Shown in pieces: positions 53,257-62,636 of a stretch of 64,000 nt of DNA. The stretch covers positions 124,001-188,000 of the forward strand of contig NZ_BNBB01000010.1 in the NCBI RefSeq assembly GCF_014654615.1, written 5' to 3'. The stretch's first letter is position 1; each line of letters begins with the position of its first letter. The notes under the pieces are model-generated. The model was not told where the DNA came from. It did not search any database and worked only from the letters and a program-made list of their open reading frames with translations. The DNA comes from Streptosporangium violaceochromogenes. Lineage in GTDB: Bacteria; Actinomycetota; Actinomycetes; Streptosporangiales; Streptosporangiaceae. A program made the position numbers and the translations under genes.

Positions 53257-55469
53257 GGCCCGGGTTCGGCCGGCTGCTGCGGGCCCGGTCCGTCGCCCTC
53301 GTCGGGGTCAGCGAGCAGTCCTTCTGGTCCCGGCACCTCGTCCGCAACCTCTCCGCCTTCGGCTTCGACGGCGAGGTCCACCTCGTCAACCCGAGCAGGG
53401 ACCACCAGTTCGGACGGCCCTGCCACCCGAGCCTCGCGGACGTGCCCGGCCCGGTGGACCTGGCCTACGTCATGACCTCAAGCGCGCGGCTCGACGACGT
53501 CATCGAACAGTGCGGCGCCAAGGGGGTCGGCTCGATCGTCGCGCTCACCTCGGGGCTCGCCGAGAAGGGGCCCGAGGGCGCCGCGCACCAGGCGGCGATC
53601 CTGCGCCGCTGCGAGGAGCTCGGCATCGCGCTCCTGGGCCCCAACTGCCTCGGCTTCATCGACTACCACTCCGGGCTCGCGGCCTTCGCCGACCGGGTCA
53701 GCCCGCCGATGCCGGCGGGGGGCGTGGCGGTGATCAGCCAGAGCGGCGCCCTGCTCCAGCTGATCCACCGGGCGGCCCAGCGCCGCTCCCTGGCGCTGTC
53801 CCACCTGGTCTCCGTCGGCAACGAGGCGATGTTCACCTCCTCGGCGATCGCCGACGAGCTTCTCGGCCACCCCTCGGTGCGGGTCATCGCCATGTATCTG
53901 GAGGGCGTCAAGGAGCCCGAGCGCTTCCGGCGTACGGCGGAGCGCGCCCGCGAGCTGGGCAAGCCCCTCGTCGCCGTCAAGGCCGGGCGCTCGGAGATCG
54001 CCGCACGGGCGGCGCTGGCGCACACGGGCGCCCTGACCGGCGACGACCGCCTGGTGGACGCGGTCTTCGCCGACCTCGGGGTGACCCGGGTGTCGACCCC
54101 CGAGGACCTCATCGAGACGGCGGCGGCGTTCGCCACGGCCGGCTGGCCTCGGGGGCGCCGGATCGCCGTCGTCAGCGCCTCGGGCGGGGCCTGCGGGATG
54201 GCCGCCGACCTGGTCCAGGAGACCTCGCTCACCCTGCCCGCGATCCCCTCCAAGGTGCGGGATCGCCTGACGGCGGTCCTGCCCTCGTTCGGCACGCCGC
54301 AGAACCCGCTGGACACCACCGGCGCCATCGTCGACGACCCGCACCTGCTGCAGGCGTGCGTGGGTGAGCTCGCCCACGCGGGCGCCTACGACGCCATGAT
54401 CGTCAATCTGGACCTTCCCCCGGCCTCCGAGGGCGAGTCCGACGACGTCGCCGAGCGGATGCACGGCATCGCCGACGCGATCGACGCGCCGCCGATCCCG
54501 GTCCTGCTCGCCGGCACCCTCGCCGGGGACGTCGACGCCTCCCGCCAGGCGTACTTCCAGGGGCGCGGCCTGCACGTCTGCGACGGCCTCGCGCAGGCCG
54601 TCAGGACCCTCGGCCACCTCGCCGAGTACGGGAAGAACGTCGCCAGGGCGCGAAGGGCGGCCTCCGCCGGGAGGACGGCGTGGGAGACGGCGCCCGACGC
54701 GGGACCTGCCGCGGGGCCCGACGCGGGACCTGCCGCGGAGTCCGCCGCGGTGCCGGATCCGGCGCCGTGGGCGGCGGGTCCGGCGCTCAACGAGCACGAC
54801 AGCATCGCCCTGCTCGCGCGTCACGGCCTGCCCGTCAACGAGGGACGGCTGGTCACCTCCCGCGACGAGGCCGTCGCCGTGGCCGAGGCTCTCGGCTACC
54901 CGGTCGTGGCGAAGATCCAGTCGGCGGCGATCCCCCACAAGTCGGAACTCGGCGGGGTCCTGCTCGGCCTGACGGACGCCGGCGCGGTGGGCGCCGCCTA
55001 CGACACCCTGACGCGCGTCGCCGGTGAGTGGCCCCTGGACGGCGTGCTCATCGCGCGACACGTCAGGCCGGTGGCCGAGCTGATCGCCGGGGTCGTGGTC
55101 GACCCCCAGTGGGGGCCGGCCGTCATGATCGGCATGGGCGGCGTGTTCGCCGAGGTTCTCGACGACACCCGTCTGGGAATTCCTCCTCTGAATCACGCGG
55201 ACGCGCTCGCCATGGTGGAGAATCTTCGAGGCGTGAAGATTCTGCGGGGCGCTCGGGGGCGCCCGGCGGTGGATCTCTCCGCCGTCGCGTCGTTCCTGGT
55301 CGGGCTCGGTGACGTGGCCGTCGCCCTGAGGGAGCGAGTGACGGCGATCGACGTCAACCCCCTGTTCGTTCGCGAGACGGACGTGCTTGTCGGCGACGCG
55401 TTGGTGATCACGCGGCCGGCGCAGCCCGAGCCCGGCCGGCCCGCCCCGTCGTCCCCCCTCCCCCAGTGA
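53253..55469 (+). CDS. NDP-forming acyl-CoA synthetase (fused alpha-beta)
   Basis: 738 residues from GTG 53253. CoA-binding domain (SVALVGVSEQSFW), succinyl-CoA-ligase-like domains (GPNCLGFIDYHSG, VISQSGALLQLIHRA), likely phospho-His257 (LAHTGALTGDD), and a C-terminal ATP-grasp (YPVVAKIQSAAIPHKSELGGVLLGL). A Pro/Ala linker at about 478-505 holds a 24-bp DNA repeat (PDAGPAAG). It activates an organic acid to its CoA ester, the entry step for the pathway. Confidence 0.9.
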   Translation: MRPGFGRLLRARSVALVGVSEQSFWSRHLVRNLSAFGFDGEVHLVNPSRDHQFGRPCHPSLADVPGPVDLAYVMTSSARLDDVIEQCGAKGVGSIVALTSGLAEKGPEGAAHQAAILRRCEELGIALLGPNCLGFIDYHSGLAAFADRVSPPMPAGGVAVISQSGALLQLIHRAAQRRSLALSHLVSVGNEAMFTSSAIADELLGHPSVRVIAMYLEGVKEPERFRRTAERARELGKPLVAVKAGRSEIAARAALAHTGALTGDDRLVDAVFADLGVTRVSTPEDLIETAAAFATAGWPRGRRIAVVSASGGACGMAADLVQETSLTLPAIPSKVRDRLTAVLPSFGTPQNPLDTTGAIVDDPHLLQACVGELAHAGAYDAMIVNLDLPPASEGESDDVAERMHGIADAIDAPPIPVLLAGTLAGDVDASRQAYFQGRGLHVCDGLAQAVRTLGHLAEYGKNVARARRAASAGRTAWETAPDAGPAAGPDAGPAAESAAVPDPAPWAAGPALNEHDSIALLARHGLPVNEGRLVTSRDEAVAVAEALGYPVVAKIQSAAIPHKSELGGVLLGLTDAGAVGAAYDTLTRVAGEWPLDGVLIARHVRPVAELIAGVVVDPQWGPAVMIGMGGVFAEVLDDTRLGIPPLNHADALAMVENLRGVKILRGARGRPAVDLSAVASFLVGLGDVAVALRERVTAIDVNPLFVRETDVLVGDALVITRPAQPEPGRPAPSSPLPQ
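54693..54738. repeat. 24-bp tandem repeat in the acyl-CoA synthetase linker
   Basis: Two copies of a CCCGACGCGGGACCTGCCGC-type unit start at 54693 and 54717 and encode PDAGPAAG twice. It lies in the flexible linker joining the alpha and beta parts. Confidence 0.8.
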
Positions 55470-55505
55470 GAGTGATCATGAAACAAGCCTCGAACAGACG
55501 GCGCA

Positions 55506-56486
55506 ATGACGCAGAGTGACGACCAGACTCCGACGGCCGGCCGTACGGTGAGCGAGCTGCTCCGCCTGCGCGGACCGCAGCTCACCGCGGCGGAGCGCAA
55601 AGTCGTGCGGGTGCTGATCTCGCAGTACCCCGTCGCGGGCCTTGAGTCCCTCCCCAAACTCTCCGAACGCGCGCAGGTCAGCGCGCCGACGGTACTGCGG
55701 CTGCTGGCCAAACTGGGCTACAACGCCTATGCCGACTTCCAGCGGGCACTGCTCGACGAGGTCTACGCCCGGATGAGCGAACCCTCGGCCCGCGCCGGGG
55801 GCGAAGGGCAGCGCAACGGCGACAACGACGACCTCGACGCCGTCCTGGACCGGATCTCGGAGAACGTGACCGGCACCTCCGAGCACGTCGAGCGCTCGGA
55901 GTTCGACGAGGTCGTCGCGCTGCTCTCGGACACCAAACGGCCCGTCCTCACCCTCGGCGGGTTCGAGAGCGACGTGTGCAGCCTCCACCTGCTGAGCCTG
56001 CTCAGCCAGCTCCGGGGCGACGTCCGGCACGTCCGCGCCAACCCCAGCGGCTTCTCCGTCGAACTGCTCGACGTCACCCGGCGGCACGTCATCGTGGCCT
56101 TCGACTTCCGGCGCTACCAGCGCGGGACCATCGACTACGTCCGGCAGGCGGCGGGGCAGCACGCCACGATCGTGCTCTTCACCGACAAGTGGATCTCCCC
56201 GGCGGCCGACTACGCCCGGTACGTCTTCGTCTGCGACACCGCCGGGGTGGGCCCCTTCGACTCGCGCGCCGGGGTCGTGGCGCTGATCGAGGCGCTCGTG
56301 GCGTCGGTCACCAGCACGATGGGCGTGGTCGCCCAGCAGCGCATCCGCGCCGTCTACGACCGCCTCAGCGGCTCCACCTGGGCCGAGGGCCTGCTGCGCC
56401 CCGCGCCCTCCGAGCCGCCCCACGGATCCGTGGCGCCCATCCCGGGCGAAGATCGGGAAGCTTCACAGGAGAACGGAGTGACATGA
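55506..56486 (+). CDS. MurR/RpiR-family transcriptional regulator
   Basis: 326 residues. The N-terminal HTH_6 (LTAAERKVVRVLIS, AQVSAPTVLRLLAKLGYNAYADFQ) is followed by a SIS-type sensor domain (RPVLTLGGFESDVCSLHLLSLLSQL, HVIVAFDFRRYQRGTIDYVRQ). These regulators usually sense phosphosugars but some control CoA or aromatic catabolism. It overlaps the downstream SDR by ATGA and probably controls the catabolic cluster, possibly through the inverted repeat at 51614-51650. Confidence 0.9.
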   Translation: MTQSDDQTPTAGRTVSELLRLRGPQLTAAERKVVRVLISQYPVAGLESLPKLSERAQVSAPTVLRLLAKLGYNAYADFQRALLDEVYARMSEPSARAGGEGQRNGDNDDLDAVLDRISENVTGTSEHVERSEFDEVVALLSDTKRPVLTLGGFESDVCSLHLLSLLSQLRGDVRHVRANPSGFSVELLDVTRRHVIVAFDFRRYQRGTIDYVRQAAGQHATIVLFTDKWISPAADYARYVFVCDTAGVGPFDSRAGVVALIEALVASVTSTMGVVAQQRIRAVYDRLSGSTWAEGLLRPAPSEPPHGSVAPIPGEDREASQENGVT

Positions 56487-57265
56487 GTCCCACCTCCCCG
56501 TCCCCGCGGCCGCCGAGGTTCGCCGGGCGCGTCGCCCTCGTCACGGGCGCGGCCGGCGGCATCGGCGCCTCCGTCGCCGAGCTGCTGGCCGCCGAGGGCG
56601 CCACGGTCGGCGTCGTCGACCTCAACCACGCCTCGGCGGAGAAGGTCGCGGCGCGGCTGAGGGAACTCGGCGGCGAGGCGGCGCCCTACGCCTGCGACGT
56701 GAGCGACGCGCGAAGCGTCGACGAGACCGTCGAACGGCTCTGCCGCGACCACGGGAGGCTGGACATCCTGGTCACCTGCGCCGGGGTGCTCCGCGACAAC
56801 CTGCTGTTCAAGACGGGCGACGACGACTGGAAGGCGGTCATCGACACCCACCTGACCGGCACCTTCAACTGCGCGCGGGCCGCGCAGCGCCCAATGGTCT
56901 CCCAGCGGTACGGGAAGATGGTGTTCCTGTCGTCGGACTCGGCGCGCGGCAGCCGGGGGCAGACCAACTACTCGGCCGCCAAGGCGGGGATCGAGGGCAT
57001 GGCCAAGACGATCGCCATCGAGCTGGGCAAGTTCGACGTCAACGTCAACGCCGTGGCCCCCGGGTTCGTCGAGACCGAGATGACCCGGGCCACCGCGCGG
57101 CGAATCGGCCAGGACTACGAGGAGTTCAAGGCGGGCTCGGCGGCCAGGGCGGCGCTGGGCCGGGTCGCCACCCCCGAGGACATCGCGAAGGTGATCGCCT
57201 TCCTCTGCTCGGACGACTCGGCCATCATGACCGGCCAGGTGCTCCTCACCCGGGGATCGCCGTGA
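56483..57265 (+). CDS. SDR-family oxidoreductase (FabG/3-hydroxyacyl-CoA dehydrogenase type)
   Basis: 260 residues. TGAAGGIG cofactor loop, catalytic Ser in FLSSDSARG, and YSAAK (QTNYSAAKAGIEGMAKT) are intact. It ends DSAIMTGQVLL. Coupled to RpiR and MaoC by four-base overlaps. Together with the MaoC hydratase it fits the hydration and oxidation steps of a beta-oxidation-like route. Confidence 0.92.
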   Translation: MSPTSPSPRPPRFAGRVALVTGAAGGIGASVAELLAAEGATVGVVDLNHASAEKVAARLRELGGEAAPYACDVSDARSVDETVERLCRDHGRLDILVTCAGVLRDNLLFKTGDDDWKAVIDTHLTGTFNCARAAQRPMVSQRYGKMVFLSSDSARGSRGQTNYSAAKAGIEGMAKTIAIELGKFDVNVNAVAPGFVETEMTRATARRIGQDYEEFKAGSAARAALGRVATPEDIAKVIAFLCSDDSAIMTGQVLLTRGSP

Positions 57266-57819
57266 CCGGCGCCGGGAGGGCGGGCGGCGCGAGCACCCCC
57301 GGCACCCCGGGCGGCCCGGACGGCGCGGGCGCCCCGGGCGCCGCGGGGGGCGCCCCGGCGTCCGGGCGGCACGTCTTCCGGGGGCTCGACCGGCTCTCGG
57401 AGTCGGTGGGCATCCGCCTGGGCCCGACCGGATGGCGGACGATCACCCAGGACGACATCACCGTCTTCGGCCGGATCACCGGCGACGAGCAGTGGATCCA
57501 CACCGACGCCGAGCGGGCCCGGCAGGGCCCCTTCGGCCGGACGATCGCGCACGGTTTCCTCACCCTGGCGCTGTGCTCGTGGGTCCTGGACGAGCTTCAG
57601 ACCACGACCGGGGTCTCGTACGCGATCAACTACGGGCTCGACCGGGTCCGTTTCCCCGCCGTGGTCCCGGCCGGCGCGCGGGTCAGCGGCACCGTCCGTC
57701 TCGACGCGGTGAGGGAGCGGGGCGGCGACGTCGACGCGGCCTGGGTCGTCGAGATCACGGTGGAGGGCGCCGGCCGTCCGTCGTGCGTGGCCACCATGCT
57801 GAGCCGCTACCGGCCCTGA
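57262..57819 (+). CDS. MaoC-type enoyl-CoA hydratase with Gly/Pro-rich leader
   Basis: 185 residues from GTG 57262. The hot-dog hydratase signature is at ITGDEQWIHTDAERA (Asp75, His80) with AHGFLTLAL at 96-104. The first 35 residues are a low-complexity Gly/Ala/Pro linker of unknown use. It overlaps the SDR stop by GTGA. Confidence 0.92.
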   Translation: MTGAGRAGGASTPGTPGGPDGAGAPGAAGGAPASGRHVFRGLDRLSESVGIRLGPTGWRTITQDDITVFGRITGDEQWIHTDAERARQGPFGRTIAHGFLTLALCSWVLDELQTTTGVSYAINYGLDRVRFPAVVPAGARVSGTVRLDAVRERGGDVDAAWVVEITVEGAGRPSCVATMLSRYRP

Positions 57820-57829
57820 GCCGCCCGGC

Positions 57830-57862
57830 GGACCCGGCCCGGAACGACCCGGGGCCGGGTCC
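57830..57862. terminator. Bidirectional terminator hairpin
   Basis: GGACCCGGCCC (57830-57840) pairs with GGGCCGGGTCC (57852-57862) around an 11-base loop. It separates the 3' ends of the MaoC and flotillin genes. Confidence 0.75.
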
Positions 57863-57882
57863 CGGCCCTTGCGGAGGGCTTT

Positions 57883-59400
57883 TCAGAGGACTTTCAGAGG
57901 GCTTTCAGGGGCGGGGCCGGCGGCTTTGCCGTTGCCGTCGGGGGTGCCGACGGCGGGGGTGGCGCCGTTGAGCAGGGAGCGGACCAGGCCGAGACCGGTG
58001 CCGCCGAGCGTGAGGGCCTTGGCCAGCATCTCCTCGATGCCCTGGGCGCCGTTGAGCACCACCATGTGGTCGACGTTGCCGAAGGCCTTGGCGCCGGCCT
58101 CGACGATCCGGGGCCAGTTCTCGGCGAGCTGCTGGGCGATGACCGCCTCCTGGTTCTCGGCGAGCGCCTGGGAGCGGGCGCGGATGGCCTCCGCCTCCGC
58201 CAGGCCCCTCGCCTTGGCGGCCTCCGCCTCGGCGAGGCCCTGCGCCCTGGCCGCCTCGGCCGCGGCCAGGCCCCGGGCCTTGGCCGCCTCCGCGTCACCG
58301 AGACCGGTGGCCTTCGTCGCCTCGGCCGCCGCGAGGCCGCGCAGCCGTACCGCCTCGGCCTCGGCCGCCGCGGCCTGCTTGACCTGGGACGCCTGGGCCG
58401 TGGCGCGGAGCTCGGTCTCGCGGGCCTCGGCCTCGGCCTGGGAGATACGGGCGTCGCGCTCGGCCTGGGAGAGCGTCACGGTCTCGTACGCCCTGGCGTC
58501 GGCGGGCTTGCGCACCTGGGCCTGGAGCCGCTGCTCGGCCAGCGCCGCCTCCAGCTCGGCCGCCCGGGTCTCCTGGACCACGACCTCCTGGCGGGCCGAC
58601 GCCTCCGACAGCGGGCCGGCCTGCCGGGAGCGGGCCTGGGCCTGGTCGATCTCCGCCTGGTAGGAGGCCTGCTTGATCTGGGCGTCACGCCAGGCGGCGG
58701 CCTTGTTGGCGGCGGCGATCTGCTCGGCCTCGGTGGCCTCCTGGTCGCGCTGGGCCTCGGCGATGCGGGCACTGGCGGCGATCTTGGCGGCGTGCGGCTT
58801 GCCGAGGTTGGTGATGTAGCCGGTCTCGTCGTCGATCTCCTGGATCTGCAGGGAGTCGACGATCAGGCCGAGCTTGATCATCTCGTCGGCGGCCGAGGCG
58901 CGGGTCTCCCCGGTCAGCCGCTCGCGGTTGAGGATGAGGTCCTCGACGGTCAGGTTGCCGATGATCGAGCGCAGGTGGCCGGTGAACAGCTCGTGGATGG
59001 CGCCGTTCATCGAGTCCTGCTGGTCGAGGAAGCGGCGGGCCGCGTTGGCGATGGAGTGCAGGTCGTCACCGACCTTGTAGATCACCACCCCCTTCACGAC
59101 CACCGGGATGCCCTGCTGGGTGACGCAGGAGACCTGGAGGTTGGCCGCCCGGCTGTCCAGGCGCAGGCGGCGGGCGGTCTGAAAGCCCGGGAGCACCGCG
59201 GCGCCCTTACCGGTGATGATTTTGAAGCCGAGGCTGTCGGCCAGCTCCGACCTGCCCCGGGCACCGAGCCCGGAGATGATCAGCGCCTCGTTGGGCTCGG
59301 CCACCCGCCAGACGGCCTTGAACAGCAGGATGAGGATCACCAGGGCGGCGAGGACGACGCCGGCGACAAGGTAGTACTCGGTGGGCAATGCGGCCTCCAC
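57883..59400 (-). CDS. Flotillin-like SPFH-domain membrane protein
   Basis: 505 residues from a GTG start. One N-terminal membrane helix (YYLVAGVVLAALVILILLF) is followed by an SPFH domain (EPNEALIISGLGA, VVVKGVVIYKVG, LTVEDLILNRERL). A very long Ala/Glu coiled coil follows, with repeated AEAAKARGLAEAE-like units around residues 350-425. It organises membrane microdomains. The NfeD-like gene lies just upstream in the same direction, the usual partnership. Confidence 0.92.
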   Translation of the reverse strand: MEAALPTEYYLVAGVVLAALVILILLFKAVWRVAEPNEALIISGLGARGRSELADSLGFKIITGKGAAVLPGFQTARRLRLDSRAANLQVSCVTQQGIPVVVKGVVIYKVGDDLHSIANAARRFLDQQDSMNGAIHELFTGHLRSIIGNLTVEDLILNRERLTGETRASAADEMIKLGLIVDSLQIQEIDDETGYITNLGKPHAAKIAASARIAEAQRDQEATEAEQIAAANKAAAWRDAQIKQASYQAEIDQAQARSRQAGPLSEASARQEVVVQETRAAELEAALAEQRLQAQVRKPADARAYETVTLSQAERDARISQAEAEARETELRATAQASQVKQAAAAEAEAVRLRGLAAAEATKATGLGDAEAAKARGLAAAEAARAQGLAEAEAAKARGLAEAEAIRARSQALAENQEAVIAQQLAENWPRIVEAGAKAFGNVDHMVVLNGAQGIEEMLAKALTLGGTGLGLVRSLLNGATPAVGTPDGNGKAAGPAPESPLKVL

Positions 59401-59509
59401 TAGGGGGGAGCGAGGGGAGATGGGGAGGGAGGAGATCGGCGAGGCCGGGCGGTGCGCGAGGGGTCGGAACGGTGGCGGAACGGGGACGGAGCGGGGACGG
59501 AGCGGGAGG

Positions 59510-59710
59510 TCAGACGAGCGCGCGGGCGACGTAGACCGTGCGCGGGGGGAAGTACTCCACGACGACGACGATCGAGCCGGTGGGGATCGTCTCGTCGGAA
59601 ACCGAGGGGTGCGCGTAGAAGGCCTCGACGCCTCCGCGGACCGCCACCATCACCTCCCCGACCAGGCCGGGTCCGATCGTGCCGGTCACCCTGCCCTGCT
59701 TACCCACCAC
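59510..59710 (-). CDS. Short NfeD-like OB-fold protein
   Basis: 66 residues from GTG 59710 (GGGGAG six bases upstream). It reads as the soluble C-terminal OB domain of NfeD proteins (VVGKQGRVTGTIGPGLVGEVMVAVRGGVEAFYA, IPTGSIVVVVEYFPPRTVYV). Membrane segments of longer NfeD are absent. Located 109 bp before the flotillin gene, it is the likely partner. Confidence 0.78.
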   Translation of the reverse strand: MVGKQGRVTGTIGPGLVGEVMVAVRGGVEAFYAHPSVSDETIPTGSIVVVVEYFPPRTVYVARALV

Positions 59711-60256
59711 GTCAGGCTCCCCGCTTCCGTCGTGAAACAGATCCGCGACTGCGGACGCTACTCCGACATGTCTCGTTCCACCACCCATCACGGTATGAAG
59801 CGGGTCCCGTCCGGCCGCCGCGGCGAATCGGTGTCCCCCGCCGTTCCCCGCCGTTCCCCGTCTTCGATATCGACAACGACCATGGCGGCGGTGGCGTTCC
59901 ATCCCGTCCGCACTTTTCATGAAATTCCACTTAATAGGGTCCACTTCTCGTCTTTCCGCTGCTCACCGGGGGTGTGTCCTCCGCGCCCGCCCTCCCCCCT
60001 GCCCCCGCGGACCGGACCTCCCTCCCGCGACCGCCCTCCCGCGCGAGCCTCCGCTCCCCCGTACGGCCATGCGGCCCGGCCGGCCGGAACGCGGTTCCCG
60101 AGAACGGCTCTTTGTGGGCAGGACAGAGAATCACCACCTCTACTGCCCGCTTGACCACGTTTCCGGCGCACGTGTCATGACGCCCGTCCGGCGGATATCG
60201 TGAATAGCGCTTCAATACGGCAGGTAAAAACTTGGCGGAAACACCGCGAGGCGGCC
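59711..60256. promoter_or_regulatory. Divergent intergenic region before flotillin operon and flavoprotein
   Basis: 546 bp without a supported gene. It includes an AT-rich stretch near 59908-59940 (possible leftward promoter) and a GTCATGAC palindrome at 60175-60182. TTGACC at 60151-60156 could be a rightward -35 box, but no matching -10 box is clear. Confidence 0.4.
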
Positions 60257-62275
60257 ATGACCGCCCATCCGGGTCGTGATGATCACCCCATGACCGATCC
60301 CCAGGAGATCACCTCCCGCGGAGCCCGCGCGCTGGGCATGGACCGGCCCATCTCCCGCCGCGACCTCTTCGACGGCGTGGCCGCGGCCGCCGGGATGGCG
60401 GCGCTCGGCTCCCTGCCCGGCACCGGCGGCCCGAGGGCGGCGACGGGCGGCGCGTCCGTCCCCGGCCTTCTCCCCGAGTTCCACCGTCCGCCGGCCCTGA
60501 CGGGGCTGCGGGGCGGCACCCCGGAGTCCCTCGGCGTGCCGCACGCCCTGCGCGACAACCGGTTCTGGGCCCACGCGGGCACGCCCGAACCCACCGGCGA
60601 GCGCTACGACCTGGTCGTGGTCGGCTGCGGGATCAGCGGGGTCAGCGCGGCGTACCGCTGGCGGCGGGAGGACCCGGGCGCGCGAATCCTGATCCTGGAC
60701 AACCACGACGACTTCGGCGGGCACGCCCGGCGCAGCGAGTTCCACCCCGGTGGCAGCGCCGGGCCGCTGGTCGGATACGGCGGCTCCCGGTCGATCGACG
60801 CGCCGTCGACCTGGACCGCCGAGGGCAGAGACCTGCTGGACAGACTCGGGGTGCGGATCGAAAGGCTCGCCCGCTGCCTGGACCGCGATCTGTACGCGAG
60901 CCTCGGAATGCACGACAGCGTCCTGTGCGACAGGGAGAGCTTCGGCACCGACAGGCTCGTCCGGCTGCCGCCCGGCGTGGAGGCCGCGCGGTGGATCGCG
61001 GGGACGCCCCTGGCCGGGCGGGCCAGACAGGACCTGCTCATGCTCACCGGCGACCCGCCCGACTGGTTTCCCGGCCTGTCCGACGGCGAGAAGAAGGAGC
61101 GCCTGTCCAGACTCACCTACGCGGGCTTTCTCAGGGACGTCTGCCGGGTCCACCCGGACGTGCTGCGGTTCGTCCAGACGCTGCCGAACGACGAGTGGGG
61201 CTACGGCTCCGACGCCTTCGGCGCGATCGACGCCTGGGGCTGCGCGGACGAGCGCCGCTACCCCGGCTTCCAGGGGATGGGACTCGACCGCTCCAGGCCG
61301 TCCGAGTACAACACGCCGCGCGTGATCAGAAGGTGGGGCGCGGACGACTCCGGCGCCCGCCACTTCTTCCCCGAGGGCAACCAGGCGCTGGTCCGGATGA
61401 TGATCGCCCGGATGATCCCCGGCCTCACCCGCGCCGCCGGCATGGAGGACGTCACCACCGCGAGGTTCGACTACGGCGGGCTCGACCTGCCGGGCAACAG
61501 GGTCCGCGTCCGGCTGTCGAGCCCGGTGGTCTCGGTGGCCAACGACGGCGACCCCGGCACGGCCACCACCGCCACGGTCGGCTACTTCGACGGGGAGAGG
61601 GTCAGGACCGTACGGGCCGCCGGTGTGATCATGGCCTGCTGGAACATGATGGTCCCCTATCTGGTCGAAGGACTCGCGCCCGAGCAGAGCCGGGCGCTGC
61701 GGGCGGCCGTCAAGGTGCCGGTGGTGTACGCGGCGGTCCAGCTCCGCGACTGGCGGGCGTGGCGGGAGGTGGGCGTCAGCCGTACCCGCTTCACCGGTGC
61801 CTACTGGTGCACGGCCGAGCTGGGCCCCGCGGTGGACATCGGGGGCTACCGGTGCCCGCGGGAGGTGGGCCGGCCGATCATCGCGCACCTGGCGCACACG
61901 CCCGCCGTGCCCGGCATGTCACCGGCCGAGGGCTCGGTCGCCGGCCGCCGCAGGCTGCTCCAGACGCCCTACGCCCATCTGGAGTACGGCATCCGCGACC
62001 AGCTCACCCGGCTGCTCGGGCCCGGTGGCTTCGACGCGGCCCGCGACGTCGAGGCGATCACGATCAACCGGTGGGGTCACGGCTACGCCCCCGAGTACGC
62101 CACCCCGTGGGACCTCGGTTTCTACCCCCGCGGCACCTCCCCGGCGTCCGTGGCCCGCCGCAGGTTCGGCCGGATCGCGATCGCCAACGCCGATTCGGTG
62201 CCGGCCGCCTCCGCCGACGCGGCGATCAGCGCCGCCTACCGCGCCGTCCTGGAGCTGCGGGCCCCCGGCCGTTGA
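60257..62275 (+). CDS. Tat-targeted FAD/NAD(P)-binding amine-oxidase-like protein
   Basis: About 672 residues from ATG 60257 (start uncertain; ATG 60290 possible). A twin-arginine signal ISRRDLFDGVAAAAGMAALGSLPG is present. The FAD motif YDLVVVGCGISGVSAAYRWRRE follows, with HFFPEGNQALVRMMIARMIPG in the middle. The pattern resembles bacterial spermidine dehydrogenase (SpdH)-type flavoproteins. Export implies oxidation of an extracellular amine, but substrate and electron acceptor are unknown. It stands alone. Confidence 0.82.
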   Translation: MTAHPGRDDHPMTDPQEITSRGARALGMDRPISRRDLFDGVAAAAGMAALGSLPGTGGPRAATGGASVPGLLPEFHRPPALTGLRGGTPESLGVPHALRDNRFWAHAGTPEPTGERYDLVVVGCGISGVSAAYRWRREDPGARILILDNHDDFGGHARRSEFHPGGSAGPLVGYGGSRSIDAPSTWTAEGRDLLDRLGVRIERLARCLDRDLYASLGMHDSVLCDRESFGTDRLVRLPPGVEAARWIAGTPLAGRARQDLLMLTGDPPDWFPGLSDGEKKERLSRLTYAGFLRDVCRVHPDVLRFVQTLPNDEWGYGSDAFGAIDAWGCADERRYPGFQGMGLDRSRPSEYNTPRVIRRWGADDSGARHFFPEGNQALVRMMIARMIPGLTRAAGMEDVTTARFDYGGLDLPGNRVRVRLSSPVVSVANDGDPGTATTATVGYFDGERVRTVRAAGVIMACWNMMVPYLVEGLAPEQSRALRAAVKVPVVYAAVQLRDWRAWREVGVSRTRFTGAYWCTAELGPAVDIGGYRCPREVGRPIIAHLAHTPAVPGMSPAEGSVAGRRRLLQTPYAHLEYGIRDQLTRLLGPGGFDAARDVEAITINRWGHGYAPEYATPWDLGFYPRGTSPASVARRRFGRIAIANADSVPAASADAAISAAYRAVLELRAPGR

Positions 62276-62636
62276 CCGGGGCGTCAACTCACCCGCGTCC
62301 CGGGTGGCCCCGCGGGGCACCCGCCCGGCTCTTCCGGAAGGGGAAACGGGCGAGGTGAAGCCGTGGGAACGCACCCGGGAGGGGGATCTGACAGCACCGG
62401 CCACAGAGGGCCGCGCGGGATTCCGGCTGCCCGGAAAAACCCGCCCTCCCCGGCTCCCAGACCCCCTCGGGAGGAGCGTGGCAAACATGACAGCAGCAGT
62501 ACTAATCGTATTAATCATCAGATCCTGCACTGCACAGAAAGCCTATCAGTGCTAGTCTCCTGTGCGATCTTCCGGAGGCGAATTCATCCCAAAGTGGCAC
62601 TAGCCTCCACGCACTCAGAAGTTGGGACGAGTGGGC
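62276..62636. promoter_or_regulatory. Promoter region of the histidine-kinase operon
   Basis: 361 bp. GC falls sharply at 62490-62560, with TAATC repeated at 62504 and 62514 and dispersed GCACA/TGTGC half-sites. No gene is supported. The transcription start of the kinase operon should lie here. Confidence 0.45.
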
